Assembly (NCBI GenBank): GCA_015488485.1
Contig: WFNR01000103.1
Span: forward strand, 1-41,576
Reading direction: 5' to 3'
Length of the DNA stretch: 41,576 bases
Source: Cyclobacteriaceae bacterium
GTDB lineage: Bacteria > Bacteroidota > Bacteroidia > Cytophagales > Cyclobacteriaceae
Shown: positions 1 to 9,337 of the stretch, one piece after another
How the letters are laid out: each line of letters begins with the position of its first letter
Numbering within the stretch: the first letter of the stretch is position 1
Notes under the pieces: model-generated
The model's input: only the letters and a program-made list of their open reading frames with translations
Told to the model about the DNA's origin: nothing
The model's database searches: none
Program-made: the position numbers and the translations under genes

Positions 1-1
1 A

Positions 2-130
2 GGTGGGTATATCACCCGCTCAGGAAATTACAAATTACTCAACCTCTCACTAAGTATGAAACGAAGAAAATGGATTGAAGGAATTTGGAATGAATCACAG
101 AATTTTAGCTGGCCTTTTGTGCCAACTTAA
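2..130 (+). CDS. Possible 3' end of an unidentified gene (partial)
   Basis: A frame with no stop runs in from the left edge and ends at a TAA at 128-130, giving 42 residues that end in WPFVPT. Nothing in it identifies a family. The surrounding sequence is AT-rich, so an open frame of this length could also be chance. It is listed only because it reaches the window edge; the upstream sequence would settle it. From 131 to 413 I see no gene, only the short tandem repeat listed next. Confidence 0.25.
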   Translation, partial: GGYITRSGNYKLLNLSLSMKRRKWIEGIWNESQNFSWPFVPT

Positions 131-316
131 TTCTCTAATGACAATTCCGGGATAAAACAACTAAACTGGCTCAAAATCTTAAATCGTTAATCTGCCACCT
201 GCCATCTTAACCGCCAAGAGTGGGAAAAGCGTAAATGCGTAGAAGTGTAAATGCGGGGATTTCGGATTTTTCCATTGGCTCTGAGAACCTGGCTTCGAGT
301 GCCTCAGCCAGATGGC

Positions 317-372
317 TTCGAGAACCTGCCTTCGAGAACCTGCCTTCGAGAACCTGCCTTCGAGAACCTCAG
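317..372. repeat. 14-bp tandem repeat, four copies
   Basis: The unit TTCGAGAACCTGCC starts at 317, 331, 345 and 359; the last copy diverges at its end. Related fragments (GAGAACCTGGCTTCGAG) lie just upstream at 282-300. The repeat lies about 40 bp beyond the stop codon of the minus-strand methyltransferase gene, in non-coding sequence. No stem-loop is apparent. Its function is unknown. Confidence 0.85.
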
Positions 373-413
373 GCAGTTCAAGCAGATCAGCCAGAACAGG
401 CAGATCAGCCTAC

Positions 414-1190
414 TCAGCCAGCAGCCGGCTTGCGTACAAAAAACACCGGCTCATCTTGCGGCAGAGCATAGCGTGCCACTTCGGCAGCGCCCAGCTCACG
501 CGTTAGCCATACCTCCTGGGCCTGAAAGCCGGCCTCCTGCAGGCGCTGGGTGTAGTCTTTGCCATAAAGACGCACGTGGTCGTCCTGACCGAAAGCCCGC
601 TCACGTCCGGCCGCATCGGTAATGGTGGGGTCTTCATAGGTGGTGTCAGGCAGCGGGTGGAAGAGTGGTATCTGCAGGATGCCCCAGCCGCCCGGCTTCA
701 GCACCCGGTAAAGCTCGCGCATGGCCTGGCGGTCGTCCGCCACATGCTCCAGCACATGATTGCAGAAAACCACCTCGAAACTATTGTCGGGCAGCGGCAT
801 GTTCATCACATCCAGCTTAATCTGCGCCAGAGGCGATTCCAGATCGGCCGTTACATAGTTGCTGCCCAGCAGCTTACGAAAGCGCGGCAAAAAGCAATAC
901 TCCGGAGCGATATGCAGGGTCTTGTGGCGCTTCTGAAAAAAATCGGTACGTTGCTGCAAAAAGAGCCAGATCAGCCGGTGGCGCTCCAGGCTCAGGCACC
1001 CCGGGCACAGGGCATTGCTGCGCCCCTTACGGCCATAGGGTAAAAACTTACGATAGTGGCGGCCGCAGATATTGCAGACCACCCGGTTGCCCACATAAAA
1101 GACCCCCAGCAAGCGGGCGCCCCAGTGAGCCACCCGTTGCAGATATTTGCGCGGTACCGTACGCAGCACCCAACTGATCAGGAATTTCAT
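414..1190 (-). CDS. Class I SAM-dependent methyltransferase with N-terminal Cys cluster
   Basis: The product is 258 aa. The N-terminal part holds a CNIC...CPGC four-cysteine cluster that is probably a zinc-binding knuckle. After it comes a Rossmann methyltransferase core. The usual glycine-rich motif I is replaced by KTLHIAPE, the acidic motif II is VTADLES, and motifs IV to VI are VVFCNHVLEHVADD and LYRVLKPGGWGIL, typical of Methyltransf_11 proteins. The substrate cannot be read from the sequence. I chose the ATG at 1190; a TTG at 1199 in the same frame is less likely because it lies inside the predicted -7 element. The gene diverges from the secreted-protein gene at 1311. The 5' start is near-leaderless if the promoter call is right. 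Confidence 0.85.
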   Translation of the reverse strand: MKFLISWVLRTVPRKYLQRVAHWGARLLGVFYVGNRVVCNICGRHYRKFLPYGRKGRSNALCPGCLSLERHRLIWLFLQQRTDFFQKRHKTLHIAPEYCFLPRFRKLLGSNYVTADLESPLAQIKLDVMNMPLPDNSFEVVFCNHVLEHVADDRQAMRELYRVLKPGGWGILQIPLFHPLPDTTYEDPTITDAAGRERAFGQDDHVRLYGKDYTQRLQEAGFQAQEVWLTRELGAAEVARYALPQDEPVFFVRKPAAG

Positions 1191-1196
1191 AAAGGG

Positions 1197-1204
1197 CAAA
1201 GATA
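1197..1204 (-). promoter_or_regulatory. -7 promoter element (TATCTTTG) of the methyltransferase gene
   Basis: On the minus strand the sequence matches the Bacteroidota TAnnTTTG -7 consensus exactly. It ends only about 7 nt before the ATG at 1190, which would give a nearly leaderless transcript. No TTG lies at the usual 19-21 nt upstream spacing, so the call rests on the -7 box alone. Confidence 0.4.
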
Positions 1205-1310
1205 TTTGCCGTCACAGCAAAATAGCCGGTAGAGATAATTTTTTTGCATTCGCACATGAAATTATTTGGAAATAACCGAACTTTAAGCCCAACCGGCAAT
1301 AGTCCAATAA

Positions 1311-2345
1311 ATGAAAAATATATTTCTATTTCTTTTCCTGCTCTCCGGTCTCGGCTTCCTGTCGGGCCACCTGCATGCCCAGGTAGATGAAGACATAATG
1401 GCGCGCGACCTGCATGTAGCCGGTAAGGTACTGGAAAAGCTGTTTGCCGAAAGCAACACCATCAACATGTATGCCGGCAATATCGAAGGGCGCTACGCCC
1501 AGAATTATGGTGTCATATTCACCATCGGGGGTAGCTACGGCATACGCCCGGGCAAGGTGCTACATTCGGCAGGTGGCAAGCCCACCTCGCCCGAAGAGGC
1601 ACCCGCCCCCGACTACCAAAAAGAAATACAGCAGGTGGTGCTCACTTTTCTTGCCGACTACAGTCAACTTATCGGCCAGCTCAAACCGGCAGACCGCATT
1701 ATGGTGCTGGTAAAAAGTCCCGACTATCAGTACCAGGCCGATACGCTCGCCAATGCTACCGGTCACCGCGATACCATGACCATCGAAATGCTCAAAAAAG
1801 ACCATCTGGCCTACATGCAGGGGCAGATAAACCGGAATGAGCTTGTCAAACGCATCAAGATAGCCAGCAGCCCAAACGGCTACCGGGATCTGGCCCTGTT
1901 TGCCACCATGCTGGCCACGGCTTTCGACCGCGACTATACCACCAATTATTTCATCAACAATCCCCCGGCCTATAAATACCTGGCCGGCCTGGGGGCACTC
2001 TACGATTGCAAAGTATACTCTTCCACCAACATGGGTGACGGCTACTACATACCGGCCATCAACCAGGGCGGTCTCACCGGCCAGGAGCGCAACGACTGGG
2101 TGCAGAAAGTTTACCCCAAATTCCTGGCCGACATCAAAGGCGCCATGCTTGATTATGGCCGCACCGTAACCAGCCTCAAACCCGGAGAGAAGCTGATTTT
2201 GCAAATAACCCTGACCCGCTGCGACAACTGCAGCATACCCCATAAAGTACAACTAAGCATTGCCCAAAAGACACTGCAAGCCTACAACGCAGGACAACTA
2301 ACCCGCGACAAAGCCCTGCAACAGATTGAAACAGAAGAGCACTAA
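1311..2345 (+). CDS. Secreted protein of unknown function
   Basis: The product is 344 aa. It has a clear Sec signal peptide: MKN, then a Phe/Leu-rich core, with likely cleavage after HAQ near residue 25. The mature part contains no motif I can assign. It is soluble-looking, mixed alpha/beta, with two cysteines (DNCS) near the C-terminus and no membrane segment, so a periplasmic or secreted location is inferred. It stands between a divergent methyltransferase and a co-directional thioredoxin lipoprotein 67 bp downstream. The neighbours give no functional clue. Codon use resembles the surrounding chromosome. Confidence 0.8.
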   Translation: MKNIFLFLFLLSGLGFLSGHLHAQVDEDIMARDLHVAGKVLEKLFAESNTINMYAGNIEGRYAQNYGVIFTIGGSYGIRPGKVLHSAGGKPTSPEEAPAPDYQKEIQQVVLTFLADYSQLIGQLKPADRIMVLVKSPDYQYQADTLANATGHRDTMTIEMLKKDHLAYMQGQINRNELVKRIKIASSPNGYRDLALFATMLATAFDRDYTTNYFINNPPAYKYLAGLGALYDCKVYSSTNMGDGYYIPAINQGGLTGQERNDWVQKVYPKFLADIKGAMLDYGRTVTSLKPGEKLILQITLTRCDNCSIPHKVQLSIAQKTLQAYNAGQLTRDKALQQIETEEH

Positions 2346-2412
2346 GACTTGCCGGTTTCGTAGTTTGCACAATATTCTTTACTTTTAGCCGTTCGGTGTA
2401 AAAAGTACTATT

Positions 2413-3789
2413 ATGAAAAATATCGCAACTACACTATTTGTCTTTCTTTTCGTTTGGGCTTGTAATACAAAGCAAGAGGCTGATTATCTGGTTTTTTCAG
2501 GACAAATCACCCACCCGGTGAGCGACACGGTACAGCTAACCGATTTTGCCCGTACCTGGCAAAAAAGCATCCCCCTCGCTACCGACAGCACCTTTAGCGA
2601 CACCCTACGGCTGACGGCCGGCTACTACTACCTGGAATATGGCGATGAATACACCGGCTTGTACCTGGCCCCCGGGCAGGATGTAAAAGTCAGTCTGGAC
2701 ACCAAAGCCTTTGACGAGTCACTGCACTATGAAGGCCCCGGAGCTGCAGCCAACAACTACCTGGCAGCCAAATCGCTGCTTGAAGAAAAAAGCGTTTATA
2801 AAATCTATACCGAAGATATCCTTAACTATGACGAAAAGGGCTTTCTCAATCTGGTAGATTCGATAACTAACGCCAAGCTGGCTTTACTGGACCAGTACCG
2901 GCCCAGGCTGAGTGACGATTTCATTTGGCAGGAGGAGCAAAGCATTCATTACGAGAAGCTCAGCCTATTACCGGCCTATGAAAACAACAAAAGCTACATT
3001 CTGCAGGATACCGCTTTTCAGGTTTCTGATGATTTCCCCGATCCATATGCCGACATCAACCTGCACGAAGGCCGGCTGGCCGCCTTACCGGCATACCTCT
3101 CCTACCTGGAAGACTACCTGAGCAGCGAGATGGCAAAAAACTGGGATGGTCAAGGCGATATTGCCTTGGCTTTTCTGCACGACATCAATACTACCATCGT
3201 CAACGATACCATCAAAGATGCCTTGCTGGCTTATCTGATGCCCGATTTACTTGATTTCAGCCAGCAAACCGACTCTGCCTACCACCTGTTGCGCAGCCTG
3301 CTCAAGGATGAAAGGGCCCTGGCCAAACTGGAAGAGCGCTACCAGCGTTTTCAGGCGCTGGCGCCCGGCAATCCTTCGCCCGATTTTGCCTTTGTAAGCC
3401 TGCAGGGCGATACCGTACGCCTGGCCGACCTGCGCGGCAAGCCGGTGTATATCGATGTGTGGGCTACCTGGTGCGGCCCCTGTATTGACGAGATACCCCA
3501 CCTGAAAAAACTGGAAAAGGACATCGGCACAGAAAATATCCGCTTTGTAAGCATCTGCCTGCAAGACCAATACGACAACTGGCAGCGCTATGTGCGTGAA
3601 AACGAGCTGGGCGGCCTGCACCTGTTCGCTCCCGAGTGGAACCATCCTTTCTTCCGCGCTTACAACATCAGCGGCATCCCCCATTTCATTCTGCTCGATG
3701 CCCAAGGGTTGATTATCAATGCCAACGCCAAACGCCCCAGCGACCCGCAACTAAAAGAACAACTGGAAAAGCTGGTAAAAAAGATTTGA
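2413..3789 (+). CDS. TlpA-family thioredoxin-like lipoprotein
   Basis: The product is 458 aa. The signal peptide ends in a lipobox (FVWAC), so it should be a lipid-anchored periplasmic protein. An N-terminal domain of roughly 300 residues resembles the DUF4369-type region often found ahead of TlpA domains in Bacteroidota. The C-terminal thioredoxin fold contains VWATWCGPC with the redox CxxC pair, a following EIPHLKKLE helix and the cis-Pro segment SGIPHFILLD. The family reduces disulfides in periplasmic partners; the partner here is unknown. It is 61 bp upstream of the efflux adaptor gene but probably not functionally part of that set. Confidence 0.88.
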   Translation: MKNIATTLFVFLFVWACNTKQEADYLVFSGQITHPVSDTVQLTDFARTWQKSIPLATDSTFSDTLRLTAGYYYLEYGDEYTGLYLAPGQDVKVSLDTKAFDESLHYEGPGAAANNYLAAKSLLEEKSVYKIYTEDILNYDEKGFLNLVDSITNAKLALLDQYRPRLSDDFIWQEEQSIHYEKLSLLPAYENNKSYILQDTAFQVSDDFPDPYADINLHEGRLAALPAYLSYLEDYLSSEMAKNWDGQGDIALAFLHDINTTIVNDTIKDALLAYLMPDLLDFSQQTDSAYHLLRSLLKDERALAKLEERYQRFQALAPGNPSPDFAFVSLQGDTVRLADLRGKPVYIDVWATWCGPCIDEIPHLKKLEKDIGTENIRFVSICLQDQYDNWQRYVRENELGGLHLFAPEWNHPFFRAYNISGIPHFILLDAQGLIINANAKRPSDPQLKEQLEKLVKKI

Positions 3790-3850
3790 CAATTAAGTTT
3801 TTTTATCAATATTTGTAACATCCAATTTTGAACTAAATGTAAATGGTCTT

Positions 3851-5104
3851 GTGAATAAGAAAATCCTGATAATCGCAGGACTATTAGTGGGGCTTACTTT
3901 GATTTTCTGGGCATTTCGCGGCACGGGCGAAGAAGATGCCGAGATCGCTGCTGAGGTAAAATTCGGTGATTTTGTTATCGAAGTCACCTCATCCGGTGAG
4001 TTGCAGGCTAAAAGTTCTATTAAAATAACCTGCCCAAGCACCATGCAGAATGCCGAAATTTACCAGGCTACCATCAATGATTTGGTACCCGAAGGCACGA
4101 TTGTGAAAAAAGGCGACTACGTAGCCCGGCTGGACGAATCGGCCATTCTGGAAAAGATCAACAAAAAGATGAGCGACTACCAGCAAAGCGAGTCAAAGTA
4201 CATTCAGGTGCAACTCGACACCACCATGGAGCTGCGCAAGGCCCGCGATGAGCTTATCAACCTGGAATATGAAGTACGCCAGAAAAAGCTGGTGGTGGAG
4301 CAATCAAAATTTGAGCCGCCTGCCAATCAGCAGCAGGCCCAGATAGAGCTGGAAAAGGCCGAGCGCGCCTATAAGCAAGCCAAGCAAAACTACAAGCTAT
4401 TGAAGCGCAAAGCACGCGCCCGCATGCAGGAAGCTACGGCCAAGCTGAATGAAAACAAAGCCAAGCTGGATTTTCTGCAAAACCTGCAACAGGATTTTAC
4501 CATCCTGGCGCCTGAAACAGGTATGGTAATCTATGAGCGCGAATGGGACGGCACCAAAAGGCAAGTAGGTTCGGTGGTGAATATCTGGGACAATGTGGTG
4601 GCCACTCTGCCCGACCTGAGCAGGATGCTGTCGCGCACTTATGTGAGTGAGGTGGATATCCGCGTGGTAAAAGTAGGCCAGCCGGTAAAGGTAAGCCTCG
4701 ATGCCTACCCCGACAAGCAGCTCACCGGCAAAGTGGTAAGCGTAGCCAATATTGGCGAGCAGCGCCCCAACACCGATGGCAAGGTATTTCAGGTAGATAT
4801 CGAAATCAATGAGAGCGACTCCACCCTGCGGCCGGCCATGACCACCGGCAACACCATCATTGCCGAGGTCATCAAAGATGTGCTCTTTGTGCCGCTCGAG
4901 GCGCTGCACTCACAGGGCGATACCCTTACCTATGTGCTTAAAAAAGACGGCTTTGGTTACCACCGTCAGCAGGTAATTACCGGCAAAAGCAATGCCGATG
5001 AGGTAATCATTGAGCAAGGGCTGCAACAAGGCGACCGCGTGCTGCTCTCCGATCCCAAGGATTTTGAGAAAATGAAACTCGAACTACTGGCCGAAAACCA
5101 ATAG
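3851..5104 (+). CDS. HlyD/MacA-type periplasmic adaptor (first copy)
   Basis: The product is 417 aa. It starts with GTG and has one N-terminal membrane anchor (ILIIAGLLVGLTLIFWAF). Next come a lipoyl/barrel-sandwich half (residues about 35-90), a coiled-coil hairpin rich in Lys/Glu/Ala (about 95-220), the second lipoyl half (FTILAPETGMVIY) and a beta-barrel domain (VKVSLDAYPDKQLTGKV). Adaptors of this family link an inner-membrane ABC or RND pump to a TolC channel. The permease gene begins 4 bp after the stop. The protein is a clear paralogue of the one at 6534-7964. The substrate is unknown. Confidence 0.92.
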   Translation: MNKKILIIAGLLVGLTLIFWAFRGTGEEDAEIAAEVKFGDFVIEVTSSGELQAKSSIKITCPSTMQNAEIYQATINDLVPEGTIVKKGDYVARLDESAILEKINKKMSDYQQSESKYIQVQLDTTMELRKARDELINLEYEVRQKKLVVEQSKFEPPANQQQAQIELEKAERAYKQAKQNYKLLKRKARARMQEATAKLNENKAKLDFLQNLQQDFTILAPETGMVIYEREWDGTKRQVGSVVNIWDNVVATLPDLSRMLSRTYVSEVDIRVVKVGQPVKVSLDAYPDKQLTGKVVSVANIGEQRPNTDGKVFQVDIEINESDSTLRPAMTTGNTIIAEVIKDVLFVPLEALHSQGDTLTYVLKKDGFGYHRQQVITGKSNADEVIIEQGLQQGDRVLLSDPKDFEKMKLELLAENQ

Positions 5105-5108
5105 CGCC

Positions 5109-6431
5109 ATGTGGCAAAAGTATCTGCTTAACTTTCATATCGCCCTGGAGGCGGTAATGGCCAACAAACTACGCTCGGTGCTGACAGCCCTGGGTATTAT
5201 TTTCGGGGTGGCAGCCGTTATTGCCATGCTGGCTATCGGCCGGGGTGCCCAGCAGGAAATCCTCGAGCAAATCAGGCTGGTGGGCGCCAACAACATTGTG
5301 ATAACCCCGGTGGTGGAGCAGGAAGAGGGCGAAGTAAAAGACAAGCAGCCCGGCAATACCGACCAGAAAAACCTGTCGGGTGGGCTCACCCTGCTCGATG
5401 CCGAAAGCCTGCAAGAGCATATCCCCGGCATTGCCGGCATCAGCCCCGAGGTGCTTATCGAATCGCACATCATCAAAGACGGCCGCTGGCGCTCGTCCAA
5501 GCTGGTGGGCGTTACCAACCATTATTTCAGAATCGGCAATTTTACCCTCGAGAAAGGCCACCTGTTTACCGACAAGCAACTGCGTAGAGGCGAGGCCGTA
5601 TGCATTATCGGCAAGGGGGTGGCAGCCCGCTTCTTTGCACAGGAAGAGCCCCTGGGCAAAAAGCTCAAGGTAGGGCAAAACTGGCTGCGCGTGATAGGCG
5701 TACTCAACGAGCGCTATATCTCAGAAAAAAGCATCTCGGCACTGGGCATCCGCGACTACAACATGGATGTGTATGCCCCTATCAAAACCGTACTGTTGCG
5801 CTACGAAAACCGCAGCCTGATCACCAAAAAAGACATCAAGGCTGCCTCGCGCAAGCGTAAGACCACCAAAAAAGAAAACTACCATCAGCTCGACCGCCTG
5901 GTGGTAGAGGTAGCCGATGCCTCGTTATTGTCTTCGGTAGCGCAGGTGGTGGGCAAAACCCTCAAACGCAGGCATTTTAATACGGTGGACTATGAAATAG
6001 CCATCCCCGAGCTGCTGCTTAAGCAACAGCAACGCACCAAAAGCATTTTCAACTTCGTGCTGGGCGCCATTGCCGGCATCTCGCTGCTGGTAGGCGGTAT
6101 CGGCATAATGAATATTATGCTGGCCTCAGTGATGGAGCGCATCAAGGAGATCGGCCTGCGCCTGGCTATTGGTGCCAAAAAAGAAGACATCATCGCCCAG
6201 TTTGTGGTGGAGGCGGTAGCCATCAGCATCACCGGGGGCATTATCGGCATTATACTGGGGCTGCTGCTGGCCAGCGGCATTACCCAACTGGCCGACATCC
6301 CGACTATCGTTACCCCGGGGTCAGTGCTGCTGGCTTTTCTGGTAGCCGCTACGGTAGGTGTTATTTTCGGTATCGCCCCGGCCCGTCAGGCAGCCCGCCA
6401 GGACCCGATCGTATCACTCAGGCATGAATAA
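5109..6431 (+). CDS. MacB/FtsX-type ABC transporter permease (first copy)
   Basis: The product is 440 aa. An N-terminal membrane helix (LGIIFGVAAVIAMLAIG) is followed by a large periplasmic MacB_PCD domain (about residues 45-310). A C-terminal FtsX block of three helices holds the cytoplasmic coupling segment VMERIKEIGLRLAIGAKKED. There is no Walker A or B motif, so this is the membrane subunit only and must use a separately encoded ATPase. It lies 4 bp after the adaptor gene, as in MacAB-like operons. Long stretches are nearly identical to the second permease at 7961-9337, which points to tandem duplication. Confidence 0.93.
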   Translation: MWQKYLLNFHIALEAVMANKLRSVLTALGIIFGVAAVIAMLAIGRGAQQEILEQIRLVGANNIVITPVVEQEEGEVKDKQPGNTDQKNLSGGLTLLDAESLQEHIPGIAGISPEVLIESHIIKDGRWRSSKLVGVTNHYFRIGNFTLEKGHLFTDKQLRRGEAVCIIGKGVAARFFAQEEPLGKKLKVGQNWLRVIGVLNERYISEKSISALGIRDYNMDVYAPIKTVLLRYENRSLITKKDIKAASRKRKTTKKENYHQLDRLVVEVADASLLSSVAQVVGKTLKRRHFNTVDYEIAIPELLLKQQQRTKSIFNFVLGAIAGISLLVGGIGIMNIMLASVMERIKEIGLRLAIGAKKEDIIAQFVVEAVAISITGGIIGIILGLLLASGITQLADIPTIVTPGSVLLAFLVAATVGVIFGIAPARQAARQDPIVSLRHE

Positions 6432-6500
6432 CAAGACACCGGCTATGGCGTTTCACAACCGCTCTTTTACCAACGGTAAACAAGCAGTTTGCAAACCCGC

Positions 6501-6508
6501 TAACTTTG
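6501..6508 (+). promoter_or_regulatory. -7 promoter element (TAACTTTG) before the second adaptor gene
   Basis: This is an exact match to TAnnTTTG, placed 25 bp before the ATG at 6534 in the 102-bp gap after the first permease gene. It suggests that the second adaptor-permease-TolC group can be transcribed on its own. A clear -33 element is not visible. Confidence 0.45.
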
Positions 6509-6533
6509 CAAAAACAAACAAAATCAGCGGGTA

Positions 6534-7964
6534 ATGAAAAAGAAAACCATCATAAGCATAAGTGTGGCCATCGTATTGGTGGTAGGTTATTTTATTGTAA
6601 AAGGCGGTAAGGGTACCGAGACTGCCGATATCATAGTAGAGGCCCAACAAGGGCATTTTGAAGTAGCCGTAGAAACCACCGGTGAACTGGAAGCCAAAAA
6701 CTCGGTGAAAATCTACGGCCCTACCAAGCTGCGGGAGTTTCGAATTCACCAGGTAAAAATCGACCAGATAGTGGAAGAAGGCAAGGAGGTAAAAAAAGGC
6801 GACTGGATAGCCACCCTCGACCGCTCGGAGATTCTGAATAAAATACAGGATGCCCAACTGGAGGTTGACCGCACCCAGTCGCAGTTTACCCAAACCCGCC
6901 TGGACACCGCCCTGCAAATGCGCCAGGCACGTGATGAGCTGATCAACCTCAAATATGCCATTGAAGAAAAAGAAATCATCCTGGAGCAATCGCAGTTTGA
7001 GCCACCGGCCACTATCAAGCAGAATGAGATTAATCTGGAAAAGGCCAAGCGCGCCTATCAGCAGGCCCTGGAAAACTACAAGATCAAACAAGAACAAAAC
7101 ATTGCCAAGATGCAGGAGGTAACCGCCAACCTGCGCAAGGCACAAAACGAGCTCAAAGCGCTTACCGAACTGATGAAGGATTTTACCATTACCGCCCCCG
7201 AAGACGGCATGCTCATTTACCGCAAAGGCTGGGACGGCAAGCCTATGAAAGAAGGCTCTACCATCAGTGCCTGGGACCCGGTGGTAGCCACCCTGCCCGA
7301 TTTGTCGGTGATGATCTCCAAGACCTACGTAAACGAAGTGGACGTACGTAAGATCAAGCCCGGCCAGCGTGTAGAGGTAGGCCTGGATGCCTTCCCCGAA
7401 AAGCAACTGACCGGCCGGGTGATTAAAGTGGCCAACGTGGGCGAGCAACGCCCCAACTCCGATGCCAAGGTGTTTCGGGTGGACATTGAAATTGACGGTT
7501 CCGATCCCCTGCTGCGGCCCTCTATGACCACCAGCAACCGCATCATTATCACTACGCTGGACAGCGCCACCTATATACCACTGGAATGCCTGCATGCCAA
7601 AGACGACTCCATCACGTTTGTTTATAAAAAAGAAGGGCTGTCGGTAGTAAAGCAGGAGGTGATGATTGGCGACAACAACCTGACCGATGTGGTGATTCGC
7701 AAAGGCGTGCAACCGGGCGACCGCCTGTATCTATCGGAGCCGCGCGGCCACGAAGACGACCCTATCAAACTGCTGCCCGAAATGGATGGCAAACGCAACC
7801 TGCCCAGGGAGGAACCTAAACAGGAGGAAACGATCACCCGTACCATTACCACCCCTGATGGCAAGACCATCACCATTACCCGCAAGCAGGGCAGCCAACG
7901 CCCGATGAGGCGGGGCGGCCAGCGCATGCGTAGCGATTCAACCCAAAAAGCCGGTAAACGATGA
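6534..7964 (+). CDS. HlyD/MacA-type periplasmic adaptor (second copy)
   Basis: The product is 476 aa. It has the same architecture as the first copy: an N-terminal anchor (IISISVAIVLVVGYFIV), split lipoyl domain, coiled-coil hairpin, second lipoyl half (FTITAPEDGMLIY) and beta-barrel domain (VEVGLDAFPEKQLTGRV). It differs by a C-terminal extension of about 55 residues rich in Arg, Lys, Thr and Gly, with ITRTITTPDGKTITITR and a basic tail. The extension is absent from the first copy and might tune contact with the outer-membrane channel. The stop overlaps the permease ATG by 4 bp (ATGA), so the two are translationally coupled. Confidence 0.92.
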   Translation: MKKKTIISISVAIVLVVGYFIVKGGKGTETADIIVEAQQGHFEVAVETTGELEAKNSVKIYGPTKLREFRIHQVKIDQIVEEGKEVKKGDWIATLDRSEILNKIQDAQLEVDRTQSQFTQTRLDTALQMRQARDELINLKYAIEEKEIILEQSQFEPPATIKQNEINLEKAKRAYQQALENYKIKQEQNIAKMQEVTANLRKAQNELKALTELMKDFTITAPEDGMLIYRKGWDGKPMKEGSTISAWDPVVATLPDLSVMISKTYVNEVDVRKIKPGQRVEVGLDAFPEKQLTGRVIKVANVGEQRPNSDAKVFRVDIEIDGSDPLLRPSMTTSNRIIITTLDSATYIPLECLHAKDDSITFVYKKEGLSVVKQEVMIGDNNLTDVVIRKGVQPGDRLYLSEPRGHEDDPIKLLPEMDGKRNLPREEPKQEETITRTITTPDGKTITITRKQGSQRPMRRGGQRMRSDSTQKAGKR

Positions 7965-9337
7965 AACTGCAAGACCTTATTTCCGAGCGCTTTTTGTCCA
8001 ACTTCTATGTGGCCTTCGATGCCGTCATAGCCAACAAGCTGCGCTCGCTGCTTACCGCCCTGGGTATTATTTTCGGGGTGGCGGCCGTTATCGCCATGCT
8101 GGCCATCGGCAATGGAGCCCAGCAGGAAATCCTCGAGCAGATAAAGCTGGTGGGGGTCAACAACATCGTGATAACGCCTGTGGTAGAGCAAAAGGAAGAA
8201 AAAGTAGATGAAGGCAGCGAAAAAAAGGAGAAGAAAAAATTCTCTCCCGGCCTTACCCTGCGCGATGTCGAAGGCATCAAAAAAGTAATACCTTCTATTA
8301 CCAGGATCAGCCCCGAAATCATTCTCGATACCTATCTGATCAAGAACGGCACCAGGCGCTCGGCCAAGCTGGTGGGGGTAACGCCCGATTACTTCGAGCT
8401 GGCCAACTTCAGGCTGGCGCGCGGCAAGATGTTCAACGAAGAGCAAATGCAGCGGGGCGACCCGGTGTGTATCATCGGCAACAGCATCAGGGCCAAGTTC
8501 TTTCCTACCGAAGACCCCATAGGCAAATCGATAAAAATGGGTGGGGTATGGCTGAAAGTAATCGGGGTGCTGGAAGAGCGCCTGATCTCGCAGTCGAGCA
8601 TCGCCAAGCTGGGCATCCGCGACTACAACATGGACGTATATACCCCCCTGCAAACGGTGCTTATCCGCTATGAAAACCGCGACCTGATTACCGAATCGAT
8701 GATTCGCGGTGCCAACCTGGCCAGCGGTGGCCGCTTCATGATCGTTATCTCTACCGATGAGGATGAGAGCAGTGCCGTAGCCAACTACCACCAGCTCGAC
8801 CGCCTGGTGGTACAGGTAAAAGAAACCGAGCTGCTTACCCCTACGGCCGATGTGCTGGCCCGTTATCTGGAGCGCAGCCACTTCGGGGTGGTGGACTACG
8901 AAATCACCATACCCGAACTGTTGCTCAAACAGCAGCAACGTACCAAAAGTATTTTTAACTTTGTGCTGGGCGCCATTGCCGGCATCTCGCTGCTGGTGGG
9001 AGGCATCGGCATTATGAACATTATGCTGGCCTCGGTAATGGAGCGCATCAAGGAGATAGGCCTGCGCCTGGCCATTGGCGCCCGCAAAGAAGATATTATC
9101 TTGCAGTTCCTGAACGAAGCGGTGATGATAAGTATATCCGGAGGATTGATAGGTGTACTACTGGGCGTAGTGCTGGCTATGGCGGTATCCAATGTAGCCG
9201 GCATACCCACTATCATCTCCCCGTTTTCCATCCTGCTGTCGTTTGGCGTAGCTGCTACCGTTGGACTAATATTTGGCATAACCCCGGCCAGAAAAGCGGC
9301 CGGACAAGACCCTATAACCTCACTACGACATGAATAA
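7961..9337 (+). CDS. MacB/FtsX-type ABC transporter permease (second copy)
   Basis: The product is 458 aa. The layout matches the first copy: N-terminal helix, MacB_PCD periplasmic domain and FtsX domain with VMERIKEIGLRLAIGARKED. It has an extra periplasmic insert (around GGRFMIVISTDEDESS) that the first copy lacks. No ATP-binding motif is present. The gene is coupled to the adaptor upstream by an ATGA overlap and overlaps the TolC-like gene downstream by 8 bp, so adaptor, permease and outer-membrane channel are made together. Confidence 0.93.
   Translation: MKLQDLISERFLSNFYVAFDAVIANKLRSLLTALGIIFGVAAVIAMLAIGNGAQQEILEQIKLVGVNNIVITPVVEQKEEKVDEGSEKKEKKKFSPGLTLRDVEGIKKVIPSITRISPEIILDTYLIKNGTRRSAKLVGVTPDYFELANFRLARGKMFNEEQMQRGDPVCIIGNSIRAKFFPTEDPIGKSIKMGGVWLKVIGVLEERLISQSSIAKLGIRDYNMDVYTPLQTVLIRYENRDLITESMIRGANLASGGRFMIVISTDEDESSAVANYHQLDRLVVQVKETELLTPTADVLARYLERSHFGVVDYEITIPELLLKQQQRTKSIFNFVLGAIAGISLLVGGIGIMNIMLASVMERIKEIGLRLAIGARKEDIILQFLNEAVMISISGGLIGVLLGVVLAMAVSNVAGIPTIISPFSILLSFGVAATVGLIFGITPARKAAGQDPITSLRHE

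Noticed and set aside
235-622. Plus-strand frames over the 14-bp repeat
   Set aside because: They have the composition of repeat translations and run antisense to the clear methyltransferase gene.
6453-8938. Long minus-strand frames opposite the second adaptor and permease
   Set aside because: They lack recognisable domains and are shadows of strongly supported plus-strand genes.
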